A stretch of 25,031 nt of DNA from positions 1-25,031 of the forward strand of contig CAMDOJ010000008.1 in assembly GCA_945903555.1 (NCBI GenBank). Reading direction: 5' to 3'. Shown here in pieces: positions 1 through 8,060 of this stretch. This stretch comes from Chthoniobacter flavus. GTDB taxonomy: Bacteria > Verrucomicrobiota > Verrucomicrobiia > Chthoniobacterales > Terrimicrobiaceae. The notes under the pieces are model-generated. The model had not been told where the DNA came from and did not search any database. It saw only the letters and a list, made by a program, of their open reading frames with translations. The position numbers were made by a program, and so were the translations under genes. The first letter of the stretch is position 1. Every line of letters begins with the position of its first letter.

Positions 1-353
1 TTGTGGTAGGTGGATTGGTCGAAGTGTAAAAGATTTTCATCGGTGTCGTTCACATGCCCCCCGATGCCGATGGAGGATTTCGCGACGAGTCGTTTTTCGC
101 CGGATTTTGCTCCACGTGTGTAATGAAGGATCCGATCGCCGTGCATAAAAACCGCGTAAGGAATGATCTGCTTGAGCGTGGGATCCTCTTCCGCAGAAGG
201 CCGAGGAACAAAAAAATTGTTCTCCTTGAGAAGAAAAGCGGGAAGGTAATCCTCCACTCGCGGGCACAGGCCTTGGAAGCTTCCCAACTTGTCAAAAAAA
301 TCCCTTCGCACGACCAGCACTTGTTCCACAGCAGTATTCATGACCAGAGACAT
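1..353 (-). CDS. Nudix-family phosphoesterase-like protein, N-terminal part (cut by window edge)
   Basis: The reading frame is open from an ATG at 353 (alternative in-frame ATG at 341) to the left edge, about 117 codons, so the C-terminal part is missing. The translation contains LVVRRDFFD, then FQGL, a DPTLKQIIPYAVF segment and SIGIGGHVN near the edge. This resembles my recollection of the MutT-like predicted phosphoesterase family (COG4112 type), in which a GGH segment opens the Nudix box; the rest of that box (REUxEExGU) would lie outside the window, so catalysis cannot be judged. An AGAAGG stretch lies about 13 nt upstream of the 353 ATG. The gene is divergent from the Gre-like gene at 467, with 113 bp between them. 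The family call is moderately secure; the substrate is unknown. Confidence 0.7.
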   Translation of the reverse strand, partial: MSLVMNTAVEQVLVVRRDFFDKLGSFQGLCPRVEDYLPAFLLKENNFFVPRPSAEEDPTLKQIIPYAVFMHGDRILHYTRGAKSGEKRLVAKSSIGIGGHVNDTDENLLHFDQSTYH

Positions 354-466
354 TGAATGTCTGGCACCTTCTGGCAAAGAGAAAACTGCATCCTAACCCA
401 TGTTTGCACGCGGGTCTTAATTTCTTCCCCTTGCATGCAGTAGGCATTTTCTGTGACAAAGGAGGG

Positions 467-2347
467 ATGACAGACGAACTAGCCCAGGCCGTTGAGAGCG
501 GCACACTCGATAAGAAAACCGCTGAAAAGCTCGACCGCCTCGCGCCGGAATCCTTTTGCACACACAAAAGCTGGGGATTCGGACGTGTCGCGGAGTGGAG
601 CTTGAGCAGCGACCAGATCTTGATTGATTTCAAAACTCGGCAAAAGCATCCCATGCAGATCGCTTATGCTACTGAAACACTGACGCCGATTTCTTCCACG
701 CACATTATCGCTCTCAAGGAAACGAACCCCGCCGGCGTCAAGGCGCTAGCCGAGGCGAATACTGCCGATCTCGCTCGCCAGATCCTTCGCGATCTAGGCG
801 GTAGCGCTACTGCCGATCAGTTCACAGCGCTTCTCACGCCCGAAGTTTACACTGTGGGTGGATTTAAAAAATGGTGGGAAAAGGCCAAGCGCGAAATGAA
901 AGACGATGGGCATTTCAAAATTCCGACTAAAAAAACCGATCCTTTCGTTTTGTTGGAAGTCCCAGTAAATAGCGGGCTCGGTCTTCTGGACGCCTTCGCT
1001 GATGCCCGTCATGCCAAGGATCAGCTCATCGCTCTCGATCAAATCTCAAAATTCCTCGATGATCTTGCGCCTCACGCAGACAAGCTACAAGCCCTTCTCG
1101 CCACAATAGAGGAGTCCGCTTCACGTCTCCGCAAGCTTCAGCCTGCCGCAACGTGCGAGATGCTTCTCACCCGCGATGAATTGCTTAAAAAGTTCCCGGA
1201 TCTCAAATCGTCTGAAGATGCCCCGACAGTCGCATCGATTCTGACTGTCGAGGTTTCCCGTCTGCCCGAGTTGTTCACGTCGATTCCCGGAGCGAAGCAG
1301 AAGCGTGTTCTCGAGGCCTTCGATGCGGCCTTTGGTGATGCGTGGTCGGACAAAGCTCTTCGCCTGTTGCGTGAAGCTGCGGGTCGATTGATCGTGGATA
1401 TCCATAAGCTTTTTGAGAAACACGACCGCAAGGCGCTCTTTCTCTCCTCGATTGAACGCTGGATCAGCGAGCGCTCGATCTCGGCGGAACTGCTCATCTG
1501 GCTTTGCCGTGAGCGAGGTGGGGACTTCCCTTCCCTTTTCAATGCAGAGCTTCTGAGCACCGTATTCAGTGCCCTTGAGTCTGACATGCTCGCCGAAAAA
1601 CGGAGCACCCGTCTTCGTGATCTTCTCATCGATGACCGCGAACTTCTCGGCGAGCTCCTTGCTGGAGCCAGTCGCGATGTGGTTCGCGACTCCATGCGCA
1701 AGCTCATGCTCACGCCGGTCTTTGATGATCTGTCGAAGAGGTCGCTAATGGCCCGCATCGTGAAACTTTACCCCGAGACTCAAAATATGATCACGGGTGA
1801 CAATCCCGATGATCGCGCGGAGAGCCTCACGGTTTCATGGCCTAGCTTGGAAAAACGCAAGGCGGATTTGGACCACATCACAACCAAAGAAATCCCACAA
1901 AACCTTCGCGACATCAATATCGCTAAGGAACAAGGCGATCTTCGCGAAAACGCGGGTTTCAAAGCCGCCAAGGAACACCAGCGCGTGCTCCAACGCCGCC
2001 GCGCCGAAATGGAAAAAGAACTCGTCATGGCCCGAGGCACCGATTTTGAAAATCCCAATACGGCGCAAGTGTCCATCGGAACCATTGTATCCGTGACCTA
2101 CGGGGATGGGGACAAAGACACCTTCACCATTCTCGGAGCGTGGGATAGCGCGCCGGATCTCGGCATCGTTTCCTACAAGGCCGGTATTGCTCAAGGACTC
2201 CTCGGTGCTGCCGCTGGCGCGGTCGTCGAACTTCCTAGCGAAAACGGCATCCGCAAGGCCAAGATTGACGCGATTCTTCCTTTCAAAGATGTCGACATCC
2301 TTCGCACCAAGGTCCACGTCATTAAAGACGAGATCAAGCCAGAGTAG
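467..2347 (+). CDS. greA: GreA/GreB-type transcript cleavage factor with long N-terminal extension
   Basis: The product is 626 aa, against about 158 for E. coli GreA. The last roughly 165 residues are a complete Gre factor: a helical hairpin with IAKEQGDLRENAGF, whose tip carries the Asp and Glu that place Mg2+ in the RNA polymerase secondary channel, followed by the FKBP-like C-terminal domain (VSIGTIVSV, AQGLLGAAAG). The first roughly 455 residues are mainly helical and charged, with a conserved-looking HKSWGFGRV motif near residues 32-40. Chlamydiae also have an oversized GreA, which fits a PVC origin. I chose ATG 467 because it follows AAAGGAGG, although the spacing is only 1 nt; an in-frame TTG at 431 is the alternative. 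It should rescue backtracked RNA polymerase; the role of the extension is unknown. Confidence 0.9.
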   Translation: MTDELAQAVESGTLDKKTAEKLDRLAPESFCTHKSWGFGRVAEWSLSSDQILIDFKTRQKHPMQIAYATETLTPISSTHIIALKETNPAGVKALAEANTADLARQILRDLGGSATADQFTALLTPEVYTVGGFKKWWEKAKREMKDDGHFKIPTKKTDPFVLLEVPVNSGLGLLDAFADARHAKDQLIALDQISKFLDDLAPHADKLQALLATIEESASRLRKLQPAATCEMLLTRDELLKKFPDLKSSEDAPTVASILTVEVSRLPELFTSIPGAKQKRVLEAFDAAFGDAWSDKALRLLREAAGRLIVDIHKLFEKHDRKALFLSSIERWISERSISAELLIWLCRERGGDFPSLFNAELLSTVFSALESDMLAEKRSTRLRDLLIDDRELLGELLAGASRDVVRDSMRKLMLTPVFDDLSKRSLMARIVKLYPETQNMITGDNPDDRAESLTVSWPSLEKRKADLDHITTKEIPQNLRDINIAKEQGDLRENAGFKAAKEHQRVLQRRRAEMEKELVMARGTDFENPNTAQVSIGTIVSVTYGDGDKDTFTILGAWDSAPDLGIVSYKAGIAQGLLGAAAGAVVELPSENGIRKAKIDAILPFKDVDILRTKVHVIKDEIKPE

Positions 2348-2356
2348 GCCTCCGCG

Positions 2357-2410
2357 AATGCTCGCTCTTCCAAGCTCCCTGCTTGCCGCAGTGGGCAGGA
2401 GGCGGGCATT
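2357..2410 (+). other. Possible two-tier stem-loop in the greA-ccsA intergenic gap
   Basis: AATGCTCG (2357-2364) can pair with CGGGCATT (2403-2410), 8 bp with one G.U. Inside it, CTCC plus TGC (2375-2378, 2380-2382, one bulged C) can pair with GCAGGAG (2395-2401). No T-run follows, so it is not a canonical terminator. It lies in the leader of the ccsA-hemA-hemC block. Read by eye only; no folding energy was computed. Confidence 0.3.
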
Positions 2411-2450
2411 GAATCTCATCGGTGCAATCTGCATAATGTGATCGAATTCG

Positions 2451-3236
2451 ATGGAAGCCTACCTACTAGCCTCAGCGACGTTTTGCCTTTTAAGCAGTTT
2501 CGGACACACGCTTTTTAAGCTTGGCTCGGGGCGGGTGCAGCCTGGGATCTTCAATCTCGTAATGATGATTCTGGCCTTCGGTCTCCTCTCGACCGATTTG
2601 TGGATGCGCGGTGAGGTGCAGCGTTCCTGCCCGATTAACTCGTTGTTCGACGTGCTCGTTTTTATGAGTTGGTCGACCATTCTGATCTATTTTGTGGTCG
2701 GTTCGGCCTATAGGCTTTCGTTGCTTGGTGCATTCACGTCCCCGCTGGTGTTGGGCATCTTGCTTTTTGCGCAGATCACTCCGATCAATAAAGACGCTCA
2801 CATGCGCCTTTTTCGGGATCACTGGATCGAGCTTCATGCAGCGGTCTCGATCATTTCCTATGGGGCGTTCGCTCTCGCGGGCGTGGCTGGCCTCATGTAT
2901 CTGCTGCAGAATCGTCAGCTCAAAAAACGCAAGGGCGGCACGCTGCTCTATAATCTACCGCCCATCACCGACCTTGGCATCGCTAATGCGCGTTTGATTT
3001 GGCTCGGGCTCATCCTTCTTTCTGTCAGCTTTGCTGCCGGATTTGCCAGCGGCATGCAGGTGAATACGCTGAAATTCTGGACGTCAGCAGGAATCTGGGC
3101 TGCCTATGCGTTGATGGTTCTTTTGCGTGGAATCCACACCATGGCACCCAAGCGCACAGCGATCCTATCGGTCGGTGTCTTTATTTTCATTTTGCTCACA
3201 CTGCCAGTCATCCAGCACCTCTCGAATCCCAAATGA
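2451..3236 (+). CDS. CcsA/CcmC/HemX-like cytochrome c assembly membrane protein
   Basis: A 261-residue polytopic membrane protein with about eight hydrophobic segments. It matches the cytochrome c assembly (CcsA/CcmC, PF01578) fold as seen in HemX: a CPINSLFDVLVFMSW segment (residues 60-74) after the second helix, and an HWIELH motif (H124, H129) leading into a membrane helix, where this family carries haem-ligand or structural histidines. It sits directly upstream of hemA, with its TGA overlapping the hemA ATG (ATGA), like the hemA-hemX pairing in Bacillus. That context favours a HemX-type role, such as influencing HemA level or haem handling, over being the dedicated cytochrome c synthase subunit; the sequence alone does not decide. 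No clear Shine-Dalgarno precedes the ATG. Confidence 0.8.
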   Translation: MEAYLLASATFCLLSSFGHTLFKLGSGRVQPGIFNLVMMILAFGLLSTDLWMRGEVQRSCPINSLFDVLVFMSWSTILIYFVVGSAYRLSLLGAFTSPLVLGILLFAQITPINKDAHMRLFRDHWIELHAAVSIISYGAFALAGVAGLMYLLQNRQLKKRKGGTLLYNLPPITDLGIANARLIWLGLILLSVSFAAGFASGMQVNTLKFWTSAGIWAAYALMVLLRGIHTMAPKRTAILSVGVFIFILLTLPVIQHLSNPK

Positions 3237-4255
3237 CGATCCTTTGCGCTGGCATCAATCATCACAATGCGCCCATCGAGGTGCGTGAGAAATTTGCTAT
3301 TGGAAGCAACGATCTTCAAGAATCCTTGGCGCAGTTGCGCACGATCGATGGCCTTTTTGGCGCAGTGATTGTTTCGACCTGCAATCGCGTGGAGTTTTAT
3401 GCAGCGAGTGTGTGTCCGATGAGAGTGATGGATGGGATGCGGCGCTTCATCGATAAGCGGGCGGGTGTCACGGAGGCCCCGTTCTACACGCACGATTCCC
3501 ATTTGAGTATTCGGCATCTTTTTCGGGTCGCGAGTGGGTTGGATTCGATGGTCATTGGAGAGACCGAGATCCTTCGCCAAATCAAGCAGGCCTATTCTGC
3601 GGCCTTTGAATTTGGGGCAACAAATGTCCACCTAAATAAACTTTTCCAGAATGCCTTTCGTGTGGCCAAGCAGGTACGGAGCGAAACCCAGATCACGCGG
3701 GGATCGACTTCGGTTGGATCGGTGGCTGTCGATCTCGCGGGCAAAATATTCGGCGATTTGAGTGGGAGGAAAGTGATGCTTCTCGGGGCGGGCGATACGA
3801 GCGAGCGGGTCGCGCGTAGCCTTGTCTCCCGAGGCGTGAGAACCGTGATTGTCGCCAATCGCACGTTTGACCGCGCCGCTGCGCTTGCCGACGAGATCGG
3901 TGGACTCGCCGTGCATTTTGATCACTGGCACACCGCATTTGATGAGGTCGATATTCTGATTTGCTCGACGGCGGCACCTCACCCGATTGTGACCCGTGAA
4001 AAGTTGGAGGCGATCATGCAAAGTCATCAAGAACGTCCGTTGTTTATTATTGATCTGGCCGTTCCAAGAGATGTGCACCCGTCCGTGAATGATCTCGAAA
4101 ATGTTTACCTCTACGATATCGATTCATTGGAACAAATTGCGCGGCAATCCATCGAAGTTCGACAAGGCGAGGTCACTCGATGCGAGAAAATGATCGATCG
4201 CCATGTGCGGGACTTCCTTCACTGGATGCGCAATCACCCGGGAGCCATACGATGA
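3233..4255 (+). CDS. hemA: Glutamyl-tRNA reductase (C-terminally short)
   Basis: Catalyses NADPH-dependent reduction of glutamyl-tRNA(Glu) to glutamate-1-semialdehyde, the first step of C5 tetrapyrrole synthesis. Visible hallmarks are GINHHNAPIEVRE at the N-terminus, the nucleophilic Cys50 in STCNRVEF, RHLFRVASGLDSMVIGE with the conserved His, and a Rossmann domain beginning VMLLGAGDTSERVA. The product is 340 aa, against 418 in E. coli; it ends just after the FLHWMRN helix and lacks most of the usual C-terminal dimerisation domain. The stop overlaps the hemC ATG, so this looks like the genuine end rather than a broken gene. The start is ATG 3233, overlapping the upstream stop; a longer open frame reaches 2999 but would lie inside the ccsA-like gene. 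Confidence 0.95.
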   Translation: MTILCAGINHHNAPIEVREKFAIGSNDLQESLAQLRTIDGLFGAVIVSTCNRVEFYAASVCPMRVMDGMRRFIDKRAGVTEAPFYTHDSHLSIRHLFRVASGLDSMVIGETEILRQIKQAYSAAFEFGATNVHLNKLFQNAFRVAKQVRSETQITRGSTSVGSVAVDLAGKIFGDLSGRKVMLLGAGDTSERVARSLVSRGVRTVIVANRTFDRAAALADEIGGLAVHFDHWHTAFDEVDILICSTAAPHPIVTREKLEAIMQSHQERPLFIIDLAVPRDVHPSVNDLENVYLYDIDSLEQIARQSIEVRQGEVTRCEKMIDRHVRDFLHWMRNHPGAIR

Positions 4256-5085
4256 AAAAAATGATTCTTGGAACACGCGGAAGCGATCTGGCGCTTGTGC
4301 AAACCCGAGAGGTTGCCGCGCGGCTCCGCGCGGCTCATCCCAGTTTGGTTACGGAAGAACGAATCATTAAAACGACTGGAGACCAGCGACTCGATGTGAG
4401 TCTCGCTTCGCCTGGTTCGCTGGAAAAAGGTCTCTTCACTAAGGAACTCGAGGAGGCCCTGCTCCGCGGCGAGGTCGATGTGGCCGTACACAGTCTCAAG
4501 GATCTTCCCACCGAACAACCTGACGGACTCATGGTCGGAGCCATCCTAGAGCGGGCGGATATGGGCGACAGCCTAGCATCGAAGCACCCCGGTGGCTGGA
4601 AGGGCTTGCCCCAAGGCGCTACTGTCGCCACATCCAGTCTTCGCCGAAAAAACCAACTCCTCCTTTTGCGTCCGGATCTCCAAGTGGTCGAGATCCGAGG
4701 CAACATGGCTACCCGGTTGCGCAAGCTGATCGAAAGCGATGCGATGGATGCCCTCATTCTGGCCCGTGCGGCTATTGACCGATTGGGGGACGGACTCGTT
4801 TCTCCGTCACTGCATGTGAGTGAGATTGAAGAAATGTTGCCCGCGCCCGGTCAAGGTGCGATCGGGGTCGAATGCCGCGAGGCCGACGCCTATACCAAGT
4901 TGCTTTTGCAGGCCATCCACCATATCGATACCGCTCTCTGCGTGAATGCCGAGCGGGATCTCTTGCGAAGCCTAGGTGGGGGTTGCAGCCTTCCCCTTGG
5001 GGCGCGTGCCGTCATGAAGAATGGGAAAGTTCACCTTATCGCCGCCCTTTTTGAAGACAGTGGGATTCGCTGGATCGCACGCTAA
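4252..5085 (+). CDS. hemC: Porphobilinogen deaminase (hydroxymethylbilane synthase)
   Basis: Joins four porphobilinogen units into hydroxymethylbilane. Motifs seen are GTRGSDLALVQ at the N-terminus, HSLKDLP with catalytic Asp84, ATSSLRRKNQ (residues 127-135) for substrate carboxylates, LPAPGQGAIGVECR, and GGGCSLPLGA with Cys245, the dipyrromethane attachment site. The product is 277 aa, against 313 in E. coli, ending about 30 residues early, soon after the cofactor-binding Cys loop. GGAG lies 7 nt before ATG 4252, which overlaps the hemA TGA; ATG 4261 is a less likely alternative. No hemD or hemB follows; the next gene is a hypothetical. Confidence 0.95.
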   Translation: MKKMILGTRGSDLALVQTREVAARLRAAHPSLVTEERIIKTTGDQRLDVSLASPGSLEKGLFTKELEEALLRGEVDVAVHSLKDLPTEQPDGLMVGAILERADMGDSLASKHPGGWKGLPQGATVATSSLRRKNQLLLLRPDLQVVEIRGNMATRLRKLIESDAMDALILARAAIDRLGDGLVSPSLHVSEIEEMLPAPGQGAIGVECREADAYTKLLLQAIHHIDTALCVNAERDLLRSLGGGCSLPLGARAVMKNGKVHLIAALFEDSGIRWIAR

Positions 5086-5137
5086 TGCCCCACAAATTGG
5101 ATTCGCCCTCCGGCCGCATTTAAACCAGTATGGAATA

Positions 5138-5776
5138 GTGGCGTCCCTATTTCTGAAAATCGTGCTGGTGGGCATGGTGGCTGTTGCGGGTTATTTCTTT
5201 TGGCCTCACCGGAGTTCTCTGAATGCGTTTGAGCCTGCCCAAATCGGCGAGTTGGAAGTGGAGGTGTGGAGGCTCGCTCAAATGAACAAAAACAGGCGGG
5301 ATCTTTTTTTCACACTCTACCGAATCGCTGAAGGTCAATACCGCCTACCCCCGATTGCAGCGATATCCAACGCTTGGTATACCAGCGATGCGATTCTCAC
5401 CTTTGAACGTGGAGCCGATCGTGCCGATCAGGAACGTGCACTAGTTCCATTGCAACGCGCGCTGGTTATTCTCAATGACCAAACTAACGCGGGTTATGAT
5501 GTCGAGGTTGTCACGAGGTTGGAGATGTTCGCCTGGATGCTTTCTGAGGACAAAAGCAAGCATGGCCAACTGGTCTCCGCTATTGCCGAGCAAAAGGCAT
5601 TGTCTTACCGCCTTTCCGCTGCAGATTGCGGTCCGGCGGCAGAGGAATTTGCAAAAGCTCGCCGGCTTGCCCGCGAGGGGCGATGGAGCGAAGCAGTGAA
5701 GGTGAATGCGGCGGGGTGGAATCGATTGAAAAACCTCCTCGCCGCCCAGGCTAAAGCAAAGCAGGATTCCAAGTAA
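5138..5776 (+). CDS. Membrane-anchored hypothetical protein
   Basis: I do not recognise this family. The product is 212 aa from a GTG at 5138 (VASLFLKIV...), with one N-terminal hydrophobic segment (about residues 3-20) that could be a signal anchor, then a soluble, mainly helical, Ala-, Arg- and Glu-rich domain ending in AKAKQDSK. Helical pairs in the second half (AEEFAKARRLAREGRWSEAVKVN) have a TPR-like look, but no full repeat is evident. A longer open frame reaches back to 5021 inside hemC; the GTG was chosen because it puts the hydrophobic segment at the N-terminus and leaves 52 bp after hemC. It is probably co-transcribed with hemC and converges on the zinc-ribbon gene. Confidence 0.6.
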   Translation: MASLFLKIVLVGMVAVAGYFFWPHRSSLNAFEPAQIGELEVEVWRLAQMNKNRRDLFFTLYRIAEGQYRLPPIAAISNAWYTSDAILTFERGADRADQERALVPLQRALVILNDQTNAGYDVEVVTRLEMFAWMLSEDKSKHGQLVSAIAEQKALSYRLSAADCGPAAEEFAKARRLAREGRWSEAVKVNAAGWNRLKNLLAAQAKAKQDSK

Positions 5777-5792
5777 AGATAGCGCGCACAGG

Positions 5793-6026
5793 TTACGTCA
5801 AATCCGACGCGGTGACGCTTTGCTGTGGGCGTGTGGATAGGTGAGTGGCCTGTTCCACAACACGCTCTGGCGATTCATCAAAACGATAGCCGTGGCAATT
5901 CGGGCAAGTGTTCGCGCGCTCGGCGACGATGGATTCGCACCCCTCGCACACCTTGAAGTCGTCGGGTGAGGCTATGATCTTCTGGGCGCGCGCCGCGCGT
6001 TCGGCAAGATGCTGGACATCTGACAT
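5793..6026 (-). CDS. Small zinc-ribbon protein
   Basis: A 77-aa protein with two CxxC knuckles, C27-E-G-C30 and C41-P-N-C44, separated by ten residues, which should bind one Zn2+ as a rubredoxin-like or zinc-ribbon fold. The N-terminal 20 residues are helical (VQHLAERAARAQKII) and the C-terminus is polar and likely disordered. The function is unknown; small ribbons of this kind often bind nucleic acid or partner proteins. ATG 6026 was chosen. A TTG at 6068 in the same frame would add 14 residues and lies closer to the possible promoter at 6085-6114. It is the last gene of the leftward array but is separated from the HAD gene by 100 bp. Confidence 0.7.
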   Translation of the reverse strand: MSDVQHLAERAARAQKIIASPDDFKVCEGCESIVAERANTCPNCHGYRFDESPERVVEQATHLSTRPQQSVTASDLT

Positions 6027-6084
6027 GGAGCGAGTTTTATCCTCGAATGCCCTTGAGGGGAATGGCAAAAATCAGGGAGGCGAT

Positions 6085-6114
6085 TTTATAGGGCAAAAGA
6101 TGTGCTGATGGAAA
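6085..6114 (-). promoter_or_regulatory. Possible sigma70-type promoter for the zinc-ribbon gene
   Basis: Read on the minus strand, TTTCCA (6114-6109) and TATAAA (6090-6085) are 18 nt apart. The -10 box is good and the -35 box weak. It lies between the HAD stop and the zinc-ribbon start, so it could give this gene its own transcript. Confidence 0.35.
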
Positions 6115-6126
6115 CCCCTCCTTGGC

Positions 6127-6786
6127 TCAGGATTGGGTGTTTTTGATATTGAAGAGGAAGTCGAGGGTTACGGATGCTAGGGATTCGACAGCGGCATCGG
6201 CATACTGGAGATCGGCGAGAGGGTTTGTGGTGGCGACAGCGAGTGTCGCCATGCCGGCGCGACGAGCGGCTTCGAGTCCGACGTGAGCATCCTCGATCAC
6301 AAGACAATCGGCGGGCGGAAGGTGAAGTCTCTGTGCGGCGAGGAGAAAGATGTCGGGGGCGGGTTTGCCATGGGTGACATCATCGCCGCAGGCGATGGCG
6401 TCGAAAAAGGCGTCGAGGCCTGTCGCTGCAAAAATGGCGTCTAGGTTGGCTCTCGGGGTCGAGGATCCAATCGAGCGGGGGATGCCTGCTTCGAGGAGGG
6501 CGGCGAGGAGTTCGCGCGCTCCAGGAAGGACGTGAATGCCGCTGGCTTGAACAAGTTCGCGGTAGATTTCTTCTTTGCGATTGGAGAGCGAGGTAATGGT
6601 TGTGGGGTCTGTCGCCCAGCCGAGGATTTCCGGAATGATGACTTGATTCTTTTTTCCGAAACCGAGCAAAAAATGGCCATCTGGAAGGGGCTTTGAGATT
6701 TCCTTGGCGAGGATTTCCCATGCGCGCTCGTGCTGAGCGGAGGAATCGATCACCACGCCGTCCCAATCAAAAATCACGGCTTTCAT
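6127..6786 (-). CDS. HAD-superfamily phosphatase/phosphomutase (beta-phosphoglucomutase-like)
   Basis: A 219-aa HAD subfamily IA enzyme with all four motifs: DWDG with nucleophile Asp7 and acid/base Asp9, GSS (107-109), Lys141 in GKPAPD, and Glu165-Asp166 in IEDAHVG. The helical cap between residues about 15 and 85 is of the C1 type found in beta-phosphoglucomutase, phosphoglycolate phosphatase and sugar-phosphate phosphatases. VGLEAARRAGM after motif IV is typical of this group. The exact substrate cannot be read from sequence. Its ATG overlaps the stop of the upstream M16 peptidase by 4 nt, implying translational coupling; the pairing does not suggest a shared pathway. Confidence 0.85.
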   Translation of the reverse strand: MKAVIFDWDGVVIDSSAQHERAWEILAKEISKPLPDGHFLLGFGKKNQVIIPEILGWATDPTTITSLSNRKEEIYRELVQASGIHVLPGARELLAALLEAGIPRSIGSSTPRANLDAIFAATGLDAFFDAIACGDDVTHGKPAPDIFLLAAQRLHLPPADCLVIEDAHVGLEAARRAGMATLAVATTNPLADLQYADAAVESLASVTLDFLFNIKNTQS

Positions 6787-8057
6787 TTCAACCCGAGGAG
6801 TTTTTTGAGCATGCGTTCATCGGGATTCGGGCCGACGACAGCGAGGGTGATTCGATTGGGATCGAGAATTTCTTGCGCGAGAGAGAGGATATCGTCTGGG
6901 GTGACGTCACGGATTTTTTCGTTCACGAATTCGGGGTCCACGATTTTGCCGTGGGCGAGGACGGAGTTTCCGAGTCGCATGTTTTGGCTCGATGTGCGCT
7001 CGAGGGCCATACGGCTTGAACCGATGGTGTATTCCTTCGCTCGCCGCAATTCGGCAAGGCCGATGATTTTATTCCTCAGATTTTCAAATTGGGCGAGGAT
7101 GAGGATGAGGGATTTTTCGAGATTACGGCGGTCGAGGCCGGCCGATATTCCGAGATAACCACCATCATTGAGCGTCGTTTGGTGGGTGCTCACCGAGTAG
7201 CAGAGTCCGCGTTTTTCGCGGATTTCTTGAAAGAGGCGGGAACTCGCGTTCGCCCCCAAAATGACATGAAGGAGATGGGCGGCGTAGCGGCGCTCGTCAC
7301 GGTGGCTGATGGCTGGGAGGGCGAGGGATAGCTGGGTCTGTTGGATATCGCGGGCGGCTGTGACAATTTTAGGGGATTTGCGCGGTGGCGGGCAGAGCTT
7401 CGCGGCGGGAGCTTTGCCGCGAGGGAGTCCATTGAGTGCGGCAGCGACCTTTTCGACGACGACTTCGTGGCAGATATTTCCGGAAGCGGTGACGACGGTA
7501 CTAGGAGCGTTGTAGTGGGATTTGCGGTAGCTGCGAAAATCCTCGGCCGTCATGGATTCGATACTTTCAAGAGTTCCTGCGATGGAGCGTCCGAGAGGGT
7601 GGGCGTCCCAGTGGGTTTGCTCCATGAGTTCTTGGACGTAGGACGACGGTTCGTCCTGATACATGAGGATCTCTTCGGCGATGACGCCTCGTTCGCGATC
7701 GATCTCCCGTTTTGCGAAGAGAGGGTTCATGTAAATATCGCAGAGCACATCGCAGACGCGGGGGAAATACTCCGATGCAGTCGTGGCGTAGTAGCAGGTA
7801 CGTTCCTCGGCTGTAAAAGCATTCATGTCGCCGCCAACGCCCTCAATATCCTGCATAATGCGGCGGGCAGAACGCTTCGGCGTTCCTTTGAAAAGCATGT
7901 GTTCGATGAAGTGCGAGATTCCAGTGAGTTTCGCGGGTTCATGGCGACCGCCCACGGACGCCCAGATCCCCATGGCGGCAGTCTGGGCATACGGCATTTC
8001 GCAGGTGGCGACACGGAGACCCCCGGGGAGATGAGTGAGTTGCGTCTTGTTTAACAT
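6783..8057 (-). CDS. M16-family zinc metallopeptidase (pitrilysin/processing-peptidase type)
   Basis: A 424-aa M16B-type peptidase with the inverted zinc motif HFIEH (H49, E52, H53) and the third ligand expected 76 residues on, matched by Glu129 in VIAEEI. The second half carries the usual substrate-binding segment SRLFQEIREKRGLCYSVST. No signal peptide is seen, so a cytoplasmic location is likely, as for Bacillus YmxG-like or mitochondrial-processing-peptidase-like bacterial proteins. GAGG lies 6 nt upstream of ATG 8057, one of the few good ribosome sites in this array. It sits 3 nt downstream of the alpha/beta-hydrolase-like gene and overlaps the HAD start. The natural substrate is unknown. 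Confidence 0.9.
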   Translation of the reverse strand: MLNKTQLTHLPGGLRVATCEMPYAQTAAMGIWASVGGRHEPAKLTGISHFIEHMLFKGTPKRSARRIMQDIEGVGGDMNAFTAEERTCYYATTASEYFPRVCDVLCDIYMNPLFAKREIDRERGVIAEEILMYQDEPSSYVQELMEQTHWDAHPLGRSIAGTLESIESMTAEDFRSYRKSHYNAPSTVVTASGNICHEVVVEKVAAALNGLPRGKAPAAKLCPPPRKSPKIVTAARDIQQTQLSLALPAISHRDERRYAAHLLHVILGANASSRLFQEIREKRGLCYSVSTHQTTLNDGGYLGISAGLDRRNLEKSLILILAQFENLRNKIIGLAELRRAKEYTIGSSRMALERTSSQNMRLGNSVLAHGKIVDPEFVNEKIRDVTPDDILSLAQEILDPNRITLAVVGPNPDERMLKKLLGLK

Positions 8058-8060
8058 GGG

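Noticed and set aside
353..466. Longer N-terminus for the Gre-like protein from TTG 353
   Set aside because: The added 38 residues (Cys/His/Phe-rich) look non-coding, overlap the divergent Nudix start, and ATG 467 follows a strong purine ribosome site and a family-like N-terminus.
1138..1758. Minus-strand open frame (206 codons) opposite the Gre-like gene
   Set aside because: Antisense shadow: Ser/Arg-rich low-complexity translation and no plausible start context.
2358..2441. 27-codon frame before the ccsA-like gene as a leader peptide
   Set aside because: No ribosome site, no run of regulatory codons, and it coincides with the hairpin region; nothing supports translation.
7341..8054. Long plus-strand open frame (237 codons) opposite the M16 peptidase gene
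   Set aside because: It is fully antisense to a gene with clear HxxEH and downstream motifs; its translation has no recognisable family pattern and follows from codon bias of the real gene.
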